From positions 21,034 through 59,503 of the forward strand of contig PMYE01000029.1 of NCBI GenBank assembly GCA_003171315.1: a stretch of DNA of 38,470 bases, in the 5' to 3' direction. Below the pieces are notes generated by a model. It was not told the DNA's origin and made no database searches. It was given only the letters and a program-made list of their open reading frames with translations. This DNA comes from Acidobacteriaceae bacterium (lineage in GTDB: Bacteria > Acidobacteriota > Terriglobia > Terriglobales > Acidobacteriaceae). The translations under genes were made by a program, and so were the position numbers. This document shows, one piece after another, positions 8,476 to 17,391 of the stretch; positions within the stretch are counted from its first letter, which is position 1; every line of letters begins with the position of its first letter.

Positions 8476-11160
8476 TTACCGTCGCTTCTCCGCCGGAGTT
8501 TCCTTTGGCGCGGGAAAGCTGACCCTGGGTGGGTCGCCGAAGGTGATTGCAGCCTCGACAGACCGCTTGCGTGCGCCCGAAACAACCTGGTTCTGGCCGA
8601 GCTTGATGGCGCCGCTGGCAATCGAAGCGTCCCCGGCCCAACGGTCGAAGTGGGCCAGCGCGAGAGGAATTGGCGCAGGTTTGGTTGCTTCGCCGGCGTT
8701 CGCGGTCTTTGCGGCCGCGATGCTCCCCTGCCGGCACTCGAAGTGCACTGTGCCTTTGGCCGAGGCGGCTAAATCCTTGTCGGTGTAACCCGAGAGCCCG
8801 ACGTTTCCGCTGCCGCTCACAGTCCCGCCTGTCCAACGCAGTCCCAGCAAGCGCCCCAGGTCCGCGGCATTCACCTTCTCGAAATCGCCATTCAGTGTGT
8901 ATTCCGGCTTGTCCTGGCCGGCCGCTGGCCTGGTGAGTGTTCCGGCAAGATGCACGGCGCCTCCGAAAAGGCTGCCATCGAGGCTTGTAATCTCAGCGCT
9001 GCCGGGAAGTATTCGCACTGCGGCGGTGACCCCCTGGAGCGTGACTAGTCCCAGAATCAGCGAATCGGCCTGGATCGTGCCCTCAACCTGCGGCCATAGA
9101 GGCGCGGTGGAGGGATGGAGGCGGTCAATGAGGTTCGAGATCAGCGTGCCCTTTTCCCGTGCACCGAGCAACGCGCTTTCCAGTGCAGCCGCGTCGAGAT
9201 CCGCGAACTGCAACTGGAACTGCGTTAAGCAGGGCTGGGCCGCTGCGTCCGGCGGGCAGTTCACAGGGAGCGTCAGGCTCGCCGTCCCCTTGATTGGGCC
9301 GTAGGAAAAGTCCACAGGATCCCAGCGCAGATCCCCGTTCTCAAGATGCAGAGTGGCTTCAGGGATTTCTATGTGGTTCGCCAGATAGTCGGCCTTCCAG
9401 TTGGCGTTGTGAATGGTGATGGTTCCGGTGAGCGTGTCGGTGCCGGAATCTACAACTGTGGCCGTCATGAGTGCGGCAGAAGCCGAAGATTCCGCTGCGC
9501 TTGAGGTTGACCCTTCGACTGCGGAGATGCTGCTGAGCGGAACCTCCTCGGGCGGTATCCACGGCCCTTCGGCGGTCAGGTCCACTGCGATCGGTTCGCC
9601 TGCGAGGGCAGCCAGCGCCGAGCTCTCCGGAATGCCCGCGGCATGGGCCAGCTCCCTGGCGCGCGCGAAGCTGGACTGGCCGCGTACGCCTACGCGATAG
9701 CCGGAAAACGACAGGTAGACGCTGAATGTGAGCGGAACGCTTCCGCCGGCAGGGATGGTCACCGTTCCAGCCAGCTCTTGCGCGGCGCCTTCCGCTATTG
9801 GCGGCCCATGTGAGGCGTCCGCTTGAGGTCTGGTGGACGCCGCGGCCACTGGCTCCAGCGTGATCTTCGCCGCTTGCACGGGACGGCTGAGGCCGCCGCC
9901 GCTCAACGCAAAGTCCGTGATGGTCAAGCTGCCGGTAAGCGGTCTGTGTTGTTCCGCGGCAGCTTCGGCCGAATGGTTCCCGCCCGGCTCCCCCGGCGCT
10001 GCGGCTTTTGGGGACGCGGCGCTTCCGGCCTCGTCCGCCGCATAGACAATCTTTCCGCTCACCGTGCCTTTGGTCTCGAGATCCGGCGCCAGGCCGTTGC
10101 GGAGGGTGCGCAGCGCGTCGAGCCCCGCAGCCAGGGGAATGCGATTGAGCTCAACGGAAAAGCGCGGCGGGGCTTCTTCGCCCGGCTTTTCTCCGGTGAT
10201 GTGCACGCGGCCGTCGCCGAGAGGCGAGTTGCAGTCCAGGTTCTCCAGGCTGCGCTGCGCGTAGTGATACACAAAGCCGCATCTGGCATCGAAGTCGAGC
10301 GGCGAAGCAGGAGTAAATTCGGCGCGATGCACGCCTGAGGCGCGGAGCCGCATAGCGATTTGCGCGGCATCGGCGGTTCCGTCGAGATGCAGCTCTCCGG
10401 TAAGATCGCCACGCCAGCCGGAATCGGAACCCGTGATGATGCGGGCAAGCTGGCCGAGCTGCGCCTCGCGCCAGTCCAGGTCCACATGCAGGGGCATCAG
10501 GTGCAGTGTGGGCGCGCGATGCATGCTGGCTTCCATACGCACCACGCCGGTTTCCTCCTGGTTCAGGCTCACGTCTGTCCGGGCCGGCTGGCCGCGCAGG
10601 CGCACGCTCCACTCGCCGGGGTTCTCCTGCCAGAACGACAGATCGGCATTGATGAGCGAGAACGGCAGTTTCTCCACGCCATTCTTAAAGTTGATGCGCG
10701 AGTTGGTGGCTTCTAGGTAGGGCAGCGGCGCCACGTGTTGGGCGCCTGGCGCGGATCCGGCTTGAGTGGCGGCGGTGCGAAAGATCGGGTCGAGGTTCCA
10801 ACGGCCTGGTCCTGCGCGCACCACGTTGAGGCTGGCCTCGTCCACGCTGATTTTGCCAATCTCCAGCCTGCCGCTCCACAACGCCAGCAGCCGGATGGAC
10901 GCTGTGACCTGGTTGGCATAGAGCACAGGTTCGGCGCCGTAAGCCGGGTCTTCGGCAACGCTGAGGCCGGAAATCTCGAATCCCGGCCAGGGCAGAAGCC
11001 GTACCTGTACCGACGAAAGATGCACCGGCCTGTCCAGGGAATGCGAGATGAGCTGGGTAATCTGGCCCTTGTAGTGGCTCACGCTGATCAACGGAGGCAC
11101 GACGAGCAACAGCACCAGGACCGCGATGGCCGCCAGTGCGATCCGCAGCCGGCCACGCAT
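8476..11160 (-). CDS. AsmA family protein
   Basis: About 894 residues with one N-terminal transmembrane helix (IALAAIAVLVLLLVVPPLI), followed by a long beta-rich periplasmic region. The opening resembles the AsmA N-terminal domain: HSLDRPVHLSSVQVRLLPWP, FEISGLSVAEDP and a later RWNLDPI. The C-terminal part (about 600-890) has the AsmA-C-like pattern of LxGxxxxxNADLGRLLG and GTVSGSGNVGLSG. AsmA-like proteins are bridge-like lipid-transfer or outer-membrane assembly factors. Upstream ATGs at 11190 and 11208 are also in frame; 11160 is preferred because AAGGAG precedes it, although only 3 bases away. It stands alone, downstream of the lepB genes and separated from them by about 200 bp. Confidence 0.85.
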   Translation of the reverse strand: MRGRLRIALAAIAVLVLLLVVPPLISVSHYKGQITQLISHSLDRPVHLSSVQVRLLPWPGFEISGLSVAEDPAYGAEPVLYANQVTASIRLLALWSGRLEIGKISVDEASLNVVRAGPGRWNLDPIFRTAATQAGSAPGAQHVAPLPYLEATNSRINFKNGVEKLPFSLINADLSFWQENPGEWSVRLRGQPARTDVSLNQEETGVVRMEASMHRAPTLHLMPLHVDLDWREAQLGQLARIITGSDSGWRGDLTGELHLDGTADAAQIAMRLRASGVHRAEFTPASPLDFDARCGFVYHYAQRSLENLDCNSPLGDGRVHITGEKPGEEAPPRFSVELNRIPLAAGLDALRTLRNGLAPDLETKGTVSGKIVYAADEAGSAASPKAAAPGEPGGNHSAEAAAEQHRPLTGSLTITDFALSGGGLSRPVQAAKITLEPVAAASTRPQADASHGPPIAEGAAQELAGTVTIPAGGSVPLTFSVYLSFSGYRVGVRGQSSFARARELAHAAGIPESSALAALAGEPIAVDLTAEGPWIPPEEVPLSSISAVEGSTSSAAESSASAALMTATVVDSGTDTLTGTITIHNANWKADYLANHIEIPEATLHLENGDLRWDPVDFSYGPIKGTASLTLPVNCPPDAAAQPCLTQFQLQFADLDAAALESALLGAREKGTLISNLIDRLHPSTAPLWPQVEGTIQADSLILGLVTLQGVTAAVRILPGSAEITSLDGSLFGGAVHLAGTLTRPAAGQDKPEYTLNGDFEKVNAADLGRLLGLRWTGGTVSGSGNVGLSGYTDKDLAASAKGTVHFECRQGSIAAAKTANAGEATKPAPIPLALAHFDRWAGDASIASGAIKLGQNQVVSGARKRSVEAAITFGDPPRVSFPAPKETPAEKRR

Positions 11161-11363
11161 TCTCTCCTTGCCTTCGGCGCCGTTTATCATTCCTGTTCCA
11201 CGGATCATTCTAGCTTCTAGCCTCTGGCTGCCGGCTTCTTGCCCGGCGCGCGGGAGAACCAGCTGTGCGCAAATAGCCGGGATTGGAAGTCCGCGGCGGG
11301 CGGGAGGGTACGCCCCGCAAGAAATAGCTGGCGGCTAGGGGTTGGAAGCCGATAGCTGCTTTC

Positions 11364-12203
11364 TCACCGCGTCGGATGGAAGGTACGGCGCCAGCGCGTT
11401 TCCGTGAAGAAGTGCAGCGCCACGTGGCCCATCCACGCCAGCCGTTTGCCGAGGCCCGTCTGGCTATAGACCGATTCCGGCGTTTCGAATGACCAGTAGT
11501 TGAAGAGAGGCCGCCCAATGATGTTTTGCCGCGGGACGAAGCCCCAGTAGCGCGAGTCGAGGCTATCGTGCCGGTTGTCGCCCATCATGAAGTACATGCC
11601 CGGAGGGACAACAAGGTTGCCGTCGACAACGTCCTTGGGAAATTCGATGCTCGCCCAAGTGTCGGGGACCTGCGCAATGTTGGGCGGCGGCACGGTGGGA
11701 AACTCATCGAGGAATTCGTCGAAGTTGTCCGGCGTCGTGGGCGCGGCATGCGGCTGCGCTTGCGCCATGCCGTTCACGATGACGATTCCGTCGTGCAGAT
11801 GGATATGGTCCCCCGGCACGCCAATCAGGCGCTTGACCAGGAAGAAGTACTGCGGCTTGCCCTCGGCGTCCAGTTCCGGCTCGGCAACCGGCTTGATGAA
11901 AACGACGATGTCGCCACTCTTCGGCTCGCGGTAGCGAACCAGGGGCATCCACCTGGCGGGTGGAGCCAGCGTGATGCGGTCGACCACAAGATGATCGCCG
12001 ACCAGCAGTGTCTTTTCCATCGATCCCGAAGGAATGACGTAGTTCTGCGCCAGAAAGGTGAGAATGAACAGGCCCACCACCAGCACTGAGCAGATGCTGG
12101 CCACCGCTTCAAACGGCGTTTCCTCCACCTTGGCGGGCTCTAGAACCGGCTCCGGGCGTTTCTCGGAGGGCTCTCTGACTGCTCGCGTCTTCTTCTTCGT
12201 CAT
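11364..12203 (-). CDS. lepB: Signal peptidase I (second copy of a tandem pair)
   Basis: 279-residue type I signal peptidase, which cleaves Sec and Tat signal peptides on the outer face of the cytoplasmic membrane. An N-terminal charged tail and one transmembrane helix (about 35-53) precede the catalytic Ser61 in IPSGSMEKTL. The general-base Lys124 is in KRLIGVPGD, and the family box GDNRHDSLDSRYWGFVP follows. A region rich in Pro between the Lys and the last box is longer than in minimal SPases. The start at 12203 (MTKKKTR) is chosen over an open upstream frame that would overlap the preceding gene. It lies 54 bp downstream of the other lepB, most likely in one operon with rnc. Confidence 0.93.
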   Translation of the reverse strand: MTKKKTRAVREPSEKRPEPVLEPAKVEETPFEAVASICSVLVVGLFILTFLAQNYVIPSGSMEKTLLVGDHLVVDRITLAPPARWMPLVRYREPKSGDIVVFIKPVAEPELDAEGKPQYFFLVKRLIGVPGDHIHLHDGIVIVNGMAQAQPHAAPTTPDNFDEFLDEFPTVPPPNIAQVPDTWASIEFPKDVVDGNLVVPPGMYFMMGDNRHDSLDSRYWGFVPRQNIIGRPLFNYWSFETPESVYSQTGLGKRLAWMGHVALHFFTETRWRRTFHPTR

Positions 12204-12257
12204 CCTGTCGCTCTTTGCGGAGGTGCTCCGGAATTTACTGCCCGAACCCACGCCAAA

Positions 12258-13064
12258 TCAATGCACTACACGGAAGATGCGCCGCCAGCGCGCAAATCCC
12301 GTAAGCCGTTCGGCGAGATCGCTTTCGTGTCTGAGTCTATCATCCGCGGCTTGTTGCGTAGTTGGTTGCGCGGCTTGCTGCACATCGGTTGAGGAGGGGC
12401 GGGTAAGCGAAAAGTAGATCACCAGCGGCCGGGCGACGATCGCCTGACGCGGCACGAAACCCCAGTAGCGGGAGTCCTTGCTGTGATTCCGGTTGTCGCC
12501 GAGGACGAAGTACTCGCCTGCGGGCACCACCAGCTCGCCGTCACGGGTGAGGCTCTGCATCTGGCGCCACCAGTCGGGATCGACCTCCGGGTCAGTGTAG
12601 ATTTTGCCGGGAAAGTAGTCCCGGGCGGGATTGGGCGGCGCGGGCTCGAAGGCGGCGTACGGCTCGTTGAGGGCCGCGCCGTTCACGAATACCTGTTCGC
12701 CGGCGACGCGCAGGCGGTCGCCGGGAACGCCCACCACTCTCTTGATGAGCATGGGCGGCTGCGGGTGATGAAAGACGATAATGTCGCCGCGCGCCACCTG
12801 GCGATACGGCAGCAGCCAGCGGCTCAGCCGGTCCGACGGCGCATAAATTTGCTTGTTGAACAGCAGAAAATCTCCCACCAGCAGCGTGCGCTCCATGCTC
12901 TCGGAAGGAATGAGCAGGGGCTGCAGCACAAAGGTGAGCACGAACAGCGCCACCACCACAGTTTGCAGCAGCGACGCCAGAGCATGCGTCAGCGTAGGCA
13001 GATGAGCGCGAACGAGCGCCAGTTGGCGCAGAAAGGAATGCTGCGCTGGGGCGGGGGCGCTCAT
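12258..13064 (-). CDS. lepB: Signal peptidase I (first copy of a tandem pair)
   Basis: 268-residue type I signal peptidase. One transmembrane helix at about 32-50 is followed by Ser56 in IPSESMERTL, Lys108 in KRVVGVPGD, and GDNRNHSKDSRYWGFVP. Its catalytic Ser context (SES rather than SGS) and loop lengths differ from the neighbouring copy, so the two are old paralogues rather than a recent duplication, and may differ in substrate choice. The ATG at 13062-13064 overlaps the rnc stop by 4 nt (ATGA), indicating translational coupling. Confidence 0.94.
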   Translation of the reverse strand: MSAPAPAQHSFLRQLALVRAHLPTLTHALASLLQTVVVALFVLTFVLQPLLIPSESMERTLLVGDFLLFNKQIYAPSDRLSRWLLPYRQVARGDIIVFHHPQPPMLIKRVVGVPGDRLRVAGEQVFVNGAALNEPYAAFEPAPPNPARDYFPGKIYTDPEVDPDWWRQMQSLTRDGELVVPAGEYFVLGDNRNHSKDSRYWGFVPRQAIVARPLVIYFSLTRPSSTDVQQAAQPTTQQAADDRLRHESDLAERLTGFARWRRIFRVVH

Positions 13065-13903
13065 GGTGCGCCCTGCTCTTTCTCTTCTGCGGCAGACTCG
13101 AAATCAGGACCGAAGTCCGGCGCGCCGCCCGCATCGTGTGCGGCGGCAGCCTGACCATCGAAATTCGCCAGGCCTTCCAACGCGCGGCGCGCGGCATCCT
13201 GCTCGGCATGCTTCTTGGTGCGTCCCATGCCGCGAGCCAGCGGCTTCCCCTTCTGCCCCAGCTCGCTCTTCAGCCGGACCTCGACCAGAAAGCGCTTGTG
13301 GTGGTCGGGACCGCTTTCGCTCTTGACACGATAAACTGGCGCTCCGGCTCCAGCGGCCTGCAGCCGCTCCTGGAGCGCGGATTTATAGTTTCCCAAAGCC
13401 GCTCCGGAGCGCAGTTCGAGGGCCAACCGCTCGGCCGCTTCGCCCATCACATGGCGGCAGACAAAGGCCCGCACGGGCTCCAGGCCGCCATCGACGAAAA
13501 GCGCGCCCATCACAGCTTCCATGGTATTCGAAAGCACGGTGCTCTTGCGCCGCAGGCCGCTGCGCTCTTCGCCGCGGCTCAGGCGCAAATGTTTGCCCAG
13601 ACCGACCACTTCGGCCACTTGCGCCATGTGTTGCCGGCTGACCAGCAGCGAGCGAACGCGCGTCAATTCGCCCTCGCGCCAATCCGGATGCAGCGTAAAC
13701 AGCGCGTCCGCCACTACCAGTCCCAACACCGCGTCGCCAAGAAACTCCAGGCGCTCATTGTCGGCCTGGGCGGACTCCTTGCTTCCGTCCGCTTGTGCAA
13801 GCTCATGAGCCAGCGACCGGTGCGTAAGCGCGCGCACTAAAAGCTCAGGGCTCGAGAATTCATGTCCCAGTGCGGTTTCAAGCTCTTTGAGATCCGTTCC
13901 CAC
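13061..13903 (-). CDS. rnc: Ribonuclease III
   Basis: 280-residue double-strand-specific endoribonuclease that processes rRNA precursors and structured mRNAs. The RNase III signature NERLEFLGDAVLG is at residues 49-61, giving the catalytic Glu50 and Asp57. The second acidic site reads NTMEA (Asn126, Glu129), where E. coli has Asp114 and Glu117. A dsRNA-binding domain occupies about 185-245 (NYKSALQERLQ to GRTKKHAEQDAARRALE). An acidic tail of about 30 residues follows. The start is GTG at 13901-13903. It begins the rnc-lepB-lepB cluster; pairing of rnc with lepB is common in bacteria. Confidence 0.95.
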   Translation of the reverse strand: MGTDLKELETALGHEFSSPELLVRALTHRSLAHELAQADGSKESAQADNERLEFLGDAVLGLVVADALFTLHPDWREGELTRVRSLLVSRQHMAQVAEVVGLGKHLRLSRGEERSGLRRKSTVLSNTMEAVMGALFVDGGLEPVRAFVCRHVMGEAAERLALELRSGAALGNYKSALQERLQAAGAGAPVYRVKSESGPDHHKRFLVEVRLKSELGQKGKPLARGMGRTKKHAEQDAARRALEGLANFDGQAAAAHDAGGAPDFGPDFESAAEEKEQGAP

Positions 13904-14043
13904 GCTCGCCCTGCCCGATTCCCGCCTTTCCTAAGACATTGAGAGCATTTCGCCGGCAGCTTGCGCCGCCGGCGTGGAACCTCTGACCGGAAAGTCCCGT
14001 CGATCCCATCTGCGGCTGCCTCTATTGGGCCTCCGGTTGAGAG

Positions 14044-15840
14044 CTACTGCGGCTTCGGCGCGGCGCCCTGTGCCTGTGGCTCAGGCTTAGCCCCTGCTGC
14101 GCCGGGTTCGCCGTCATCGCTTTCGTCATCGCAATCGTGCTCGTGGCCCTTCTGTACATAGGCCGTTTTTGCCCCCCGCTCTGCGGCTAGGCGCGTATCA
14201 AGCTGACCATCGCGATCCGCCAGCGCCTCCTTGTACTCGGCCAATGCATCGTCGCGTTTGCACTCCAGGTCCAGCATACGGCCAAGGTAAATGTGAGACC
14301 AGGCGAGCAACCGCTGCTCCTTGCTGGCAGCGATCGTCTTCTGGAATTCTTCGACCGCCAGGTCTGGATGACCGGTCAACAAATCCACGCGGGCCAGGAT
14401 AAAGTGGGCGCGCGCCGCATCGGCCGCCGGTGCAACGCTGTCCGTCTGCTGGGCCAGCACCTTTTGCGCCATGGAGGAGGCCGCGGCCACATCTCCGCTG
14501 GCCAGCTTCGCCTCGGCCAGGTCGAGCCCCGCCAACTGGCGCGGCTTGCTTCGCTGCAGCACGTCTTCGTCGGCCACAGTGTCAAACTCGGTCTGGCGCG
14601 CTCGGTGTACCTGCTGATCCACGTCCATGCCGTACACCATCTCGCCGATGGTATCTTTCAGGCTGGCGGGGTCCTTTTCAAACTGCAAAAGCTGCTCATA
14701 AAAGTATTGGGTGAGCACATACCCTTGCCGCATATCGTGCCCGACGGCGGCCCACTTCACGGCGTCTACCTTCTGCTGGTAGAGCTCGCGCTCATGCTCG
14801 TAGAGCGGTAACTGCGAGCGATCCACTCCCGCCGGAATCTTGTACTCGGGTATGCCTGTATCCATGGTGCGCGCCTCAACGGCTTTGATCAGGCACTCGA
14901 TGGTGAGCGCCACCGTATCGGAGCGGAAGCGGAATTCGAGAGGCGCGCCGCGAATCTCCCTCAGGATCGGCTGCTCGTGGTCGATGGCGTTGGAGCGCGA
15001 AAGCAGCAAGGGATCGATCATATAGTGCAGGTAGGTGTGGCGTACATCGTTCATGCGAATCTTGCCGTCGGCCGGGGAAACCACGACCACATAGTCGGCG
15101 CCGTAGATGCGGGCGTTGACCATGCCCGGCGAAAGCTGCGGCTCGACGACCACGATGAATCTGCGGCCATCGTAGGTCGAGGCGGGCATCTTGAGGTAGA
15201 GGTTGGCGGCAACGATCATCTGCGACAGCGGATCGTGCAGCCTGTCGATCTCTTCGTCGTAGGTGTGGTGCGCGGTCAGCCAGATGCCGTGCAGGTCGAC
15301 CGCGGCGGCAAATGCGCGGAGAATGGGAACCATGTCGGCCACCTGCGTGGAGTCGGGAGGCATCGCGGTCAGGTCTTCCGTTATTTCAATCTCGGGCGGA
15401 GGCGTCAGGTAGAGCGATAGCGAAATGTACTGCGAAATATCGCGCTCCGTGCCGGTCATTCGGTGCTGGGCGATGTATAGGCAGAGTGCGTCCCGCTTGG
15501 CGCGGGCGTCCTCGCTTTGGGCCAGAGCCTGATTCATCTCGCCGCGAACGCCCTGGCGGATCGGCGCGCTCTGCTCCAGGCCCTCGTCGTAGCCGCAGGC
15601 ATTCAGTGCCGCCGCCATGACGAAGACCGGCTCGGCGCTGATGAGCGAAATGGTCGGCCCGGCCGGATCGATCAGCGACGGCGCCTTTTCCCGCGCATAC
15701 ATCTGCGTGGAGGACGAACTTTGGCTGCTCGAGGAACTGCCCGAGGTCTGCGCGGAGGACGAGGCGGGGGTCAATCCTGCCAACAAACTCAAAATTGCGG
15801 CGGAAAGAAAGGTGAAAGATTGCATAGAACGCGGCGTCAT
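14044..15840 (-). CDS. Secreted protein of unknown function with C-terminal TPR-like repeats
   Basis: 598 residues. The N-terminus is a signal peptide (FTFLSAAILSLLAGLTPASSSA), followed by a Ser-rich linker (about residues 32-45). The central region (about 55-400) has no family I can name; it contains VRHTYLHYMIDPLL, an HxxxH arrangement followed by Asp-Pro but without the Glu of a gluzincin HExxH site. The C-terminal third has TPR-like helices (AHFILARVDLLTGHPDLAVEEFQ and LGRMLDLECKRDDALAEYKEAL), then an acidic and Pro/Gln-rich tail. A scaffold or degenerate peptidase-like role is conceivable but unproven. ATGs at 15840 and 15825 are both possible. It is about 140 bp upstream of rnc on the same strand. 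Confidence 0.7.
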   Translation of the reverse strand: MTPRSMQSFTFLSAAILSLLAGLTPASSSAQTSGSSSSSQSSSSTQMYAREKAPSLIDPAGPTISLISAEPVFVMAAALNACGYDEGLEQSAPIRQGVRGEMNQALAQSEDARAKRDALCLYIAQHRMTGTERDISQYISLSLYLTPPPEIEITEDLTAMPPDSTQVADMVPILRAFAAAVDLHGIWLTAHHTYDEEIDRLHDPLSQMIVAANLYLKMPASTYDGRRFIVVVEPQLSPGMVNARIYGADYVVVVSPADGKIRMNDVRHTYLHYMIDPLLLSRSNAIDHEQPILREIRGAPLEFRFRSDTVALTIECLIKAVEARTMDTGIPEYKIPAGVDRSQLPLYEHERELYQQKVDAVKWAAVGHDMRQGYVLTQYFYEQLLQFEKDPASLKDTIGEMVYGMDVDQQVHRARQTEFDTVADEDVLQRSKPRQLAGLDLAEAKLASGDVAAASSMAQKVLAQQTDSVAPAADAARAHFILARVDLLTGHPDLAVEEFQKTIAASKEQRLLAWSHIYLGRMLDLECKRDDALAEYKEALADRDGQLDTRLAAERGAKTAYVQKGHEHDCDDESDDGEPGAAGAKPEPQAQGAAPKPQ

Positions 15841-16040
15841 GAGGAAACCCTGCCTGCAAGTCTAGTTAGACGCACGGGTGGGGTCAAACGGGAGGGGGTA
15901 TGGGGATCAGGGTCTAGGGACTATGCCGCGTTGATACTGTTCGCCTAGGAGTTACTGACGGATTGCCGACGATTGGCTCGAAGCCGATCTGATGACCTAG
16001 AATGGCGGCAATTCTCCTGACTACCATCGGAGGCCCACCA

Positions 16041-16571
16041 ATGAAGGTCCGCTGCAACACGACTTTGATTTCCGCTCTGCTTTTGTCTCTGTGCCTGGTT
16101 TCGTTTATTCCAGCGGCCCTGAGGAACGCCTTAACCTGGAAGCAGCTTTATTTTGAGTGGCCCGGTGTGAGGATACAGAACTATTTGATGCCCTTCGGTT
16201 TTGTTTATCTCGGGATCGTGACGATCGGCTTGATCGTCCTCTGGACGGGATATAGAAAAAGGCAACGCTGGGCCTGGTTCGTCATGCTCATCATCCTTCT
16301 ATGTTTTGCCTTCCCCTCCTCGGTGCTGCCCGTCTTCTTGCAAATACGTGCGCAAAACTACCAATGGTCCTTGTTGTTGGATTTGTTGAGGGCGTCTCCT
16401 GCAGAGGGATGGTGGCGTTGCTTAGCGATTAGACCTGCCTGTTGTGACTACGTGGTAGGTATAGGATGTGTGGCTGTTGGAATGCTGATTGGACTTCTCA
16501 CATTTCTGGTGATGTCGGTTGCTCTGCTCCTTCCGGTCAAGGCGTTTTTCTGGAGCCCCGCTAAGGACTAA
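16041..16571 (+). CDS. Small multi-pass membrane protein of unknown function
   Basis: 176 residues with about four hydrophobic segments: LISALLLSLCLVSFIPAA, FGFVYLGIVTIGLIVLW, FVMLIILLCFAFP and GCVAVGMLIGLLTFLVMSVA. A basic loop (TGYRKRQR) follows the second segment. No family recognised. The ATG at 16041 has GGAGG seven bases upstream, a strong start. Base composition is visibly less GC-rich than the neighbours and codon use is less biased, so recent acquisition is possible. It stands alone between two minus-strand units. Confidence 0.65.
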   Translation: MKVRCNTTLISALLLSLCLVSFIPAALRNALTWKQLYFEWPGVRIQNYLMPFGFVYLGIVTIGLIVLWTGYRKRQRWAWFVMLIILLCFAFPSSVLPVFLQIRAQNYQWSLLLDLLRASPAEGWWRCLAIRPACCDYVVGIGCVAVGMLIGLLTFLVMSVALLLPVKAFFWSPAKD

Positions 16572-16707
16572 GCATTGCCAATTATCAACTGCAAATCTGG
16601 GTCGCTCCTTGTTAACCGGCAAACCGGAAATTACTGGCTGATGAACTTTCCGGCACAGCTTCTGCGCGGATAACGCTGCTGAGGGGCCGGCTGCCAGCTA
16701 TCAGCTT

Positions 16708-17391
16708 TTATCCCCGCACGGACACGCCGGAGAACGACAGCACCGCCAACCCGCGGACCGGCTGGCCGAAGAAGCGGGCCGGCGCAAAGCGGCTGAACAG
16801 CAGCAGGTTCTCCACCTGGGAGCGGGTTGCTGCATCGGTTGGGCCGGAGAGGATGCGGTAGTCGTAGACCTCGCCTGCATCGTTGACGTACGCCTCGATC
16901 ACGACAGGACTGGAGATGGCGTCTGCTTCATTGCTGCCCGAAGCATTGGAAAAATAGAGTAGATGAGGGGCGGTTGCATTGCCCAAAGGCTCGTCGGGCG
17001 TAGCCTGCGCCGTCTCCGGCTTGGCAAACACGGTCACCAGCACAATAATGGTTCCCAGCAGCAGCACCGCGCTGGCCAGTCCCGCACCGGCCTGCAACAG
17101 GAACGGTCCCACAGTATTCTTCCAGGCCAAATCCCATGCGGTGAACACACTGCGGTGGCTGCGCGCCCGTTCCTGGCTCACCGCGACACGAATTCGCAGA
17201 GGCAGATCCGCCGGTTCTGCCACCGGGCCCAGCCCGGCCAATGCAGCCTGCAAATCGCGCAGCGATTTCCACTCGCGCGCGCACTCCCGGCAATCCTGGA
17301 GATGCGCATTCATCTCCTGCATCTCGCGTCCGCTCAACTGGCTGTCCAGATAATCCGTAAAGCCAGTCTGCACTTCCTTGCAGCCGTTCAT
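16708..17391 (-). CDS. Anti-sigma factor with zinc-finger domain and TonB-C-like tail
   Basis: 227 residues. The N-terminus carries the anti-sigma zinc motif H30-x3-C34-x2-C37 with Cys4 upstream (zf-HC2/ZAS type). A transmembrane helix lies at about 92-122. The periplasmic C-terminus (about 150-225) resembles a TonB C-terminal domain: VVIEAYVNDAGEVYDYRILSG, then FSRFAPARFFGQPVRG and a hydrophobic end strand. The start ATG at 17389-17391 overlaps the stop of the sigma gene by 4 nt. By family rule it should hold the sigma factor at the membrane; the TonB-like domain would be the sensor or contact part, which is inference. Confidence 0.88.
   Translation of the reverse strand: MNGCKEVQTGFTDYLDSQLSGREMQEMNAHLQDCRECAREWKSLRDLQAALAGLGPVAEPADLPLRIRVAVSQERARSHRSVFTAWDLAWKNTVGPFLLQAGAGLASAVLLLGTIIVLVTVFAKPETAQATPDEPLGNATAPHLLYFSNASGSNEADAISSPVVIEAYVNDAGEVYDYRILSGPTDAATRSQVENLLLFSRFAPARFFGQPVRGLAVLSFSGVSVRG

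Noticed and set aside
15030-15080. Active zinc metallopeptidase in the protein at 14044-15840
   Set aside because: The motif is HTYLH, without the catalytic Glu; reported only as a possible degenerate site.
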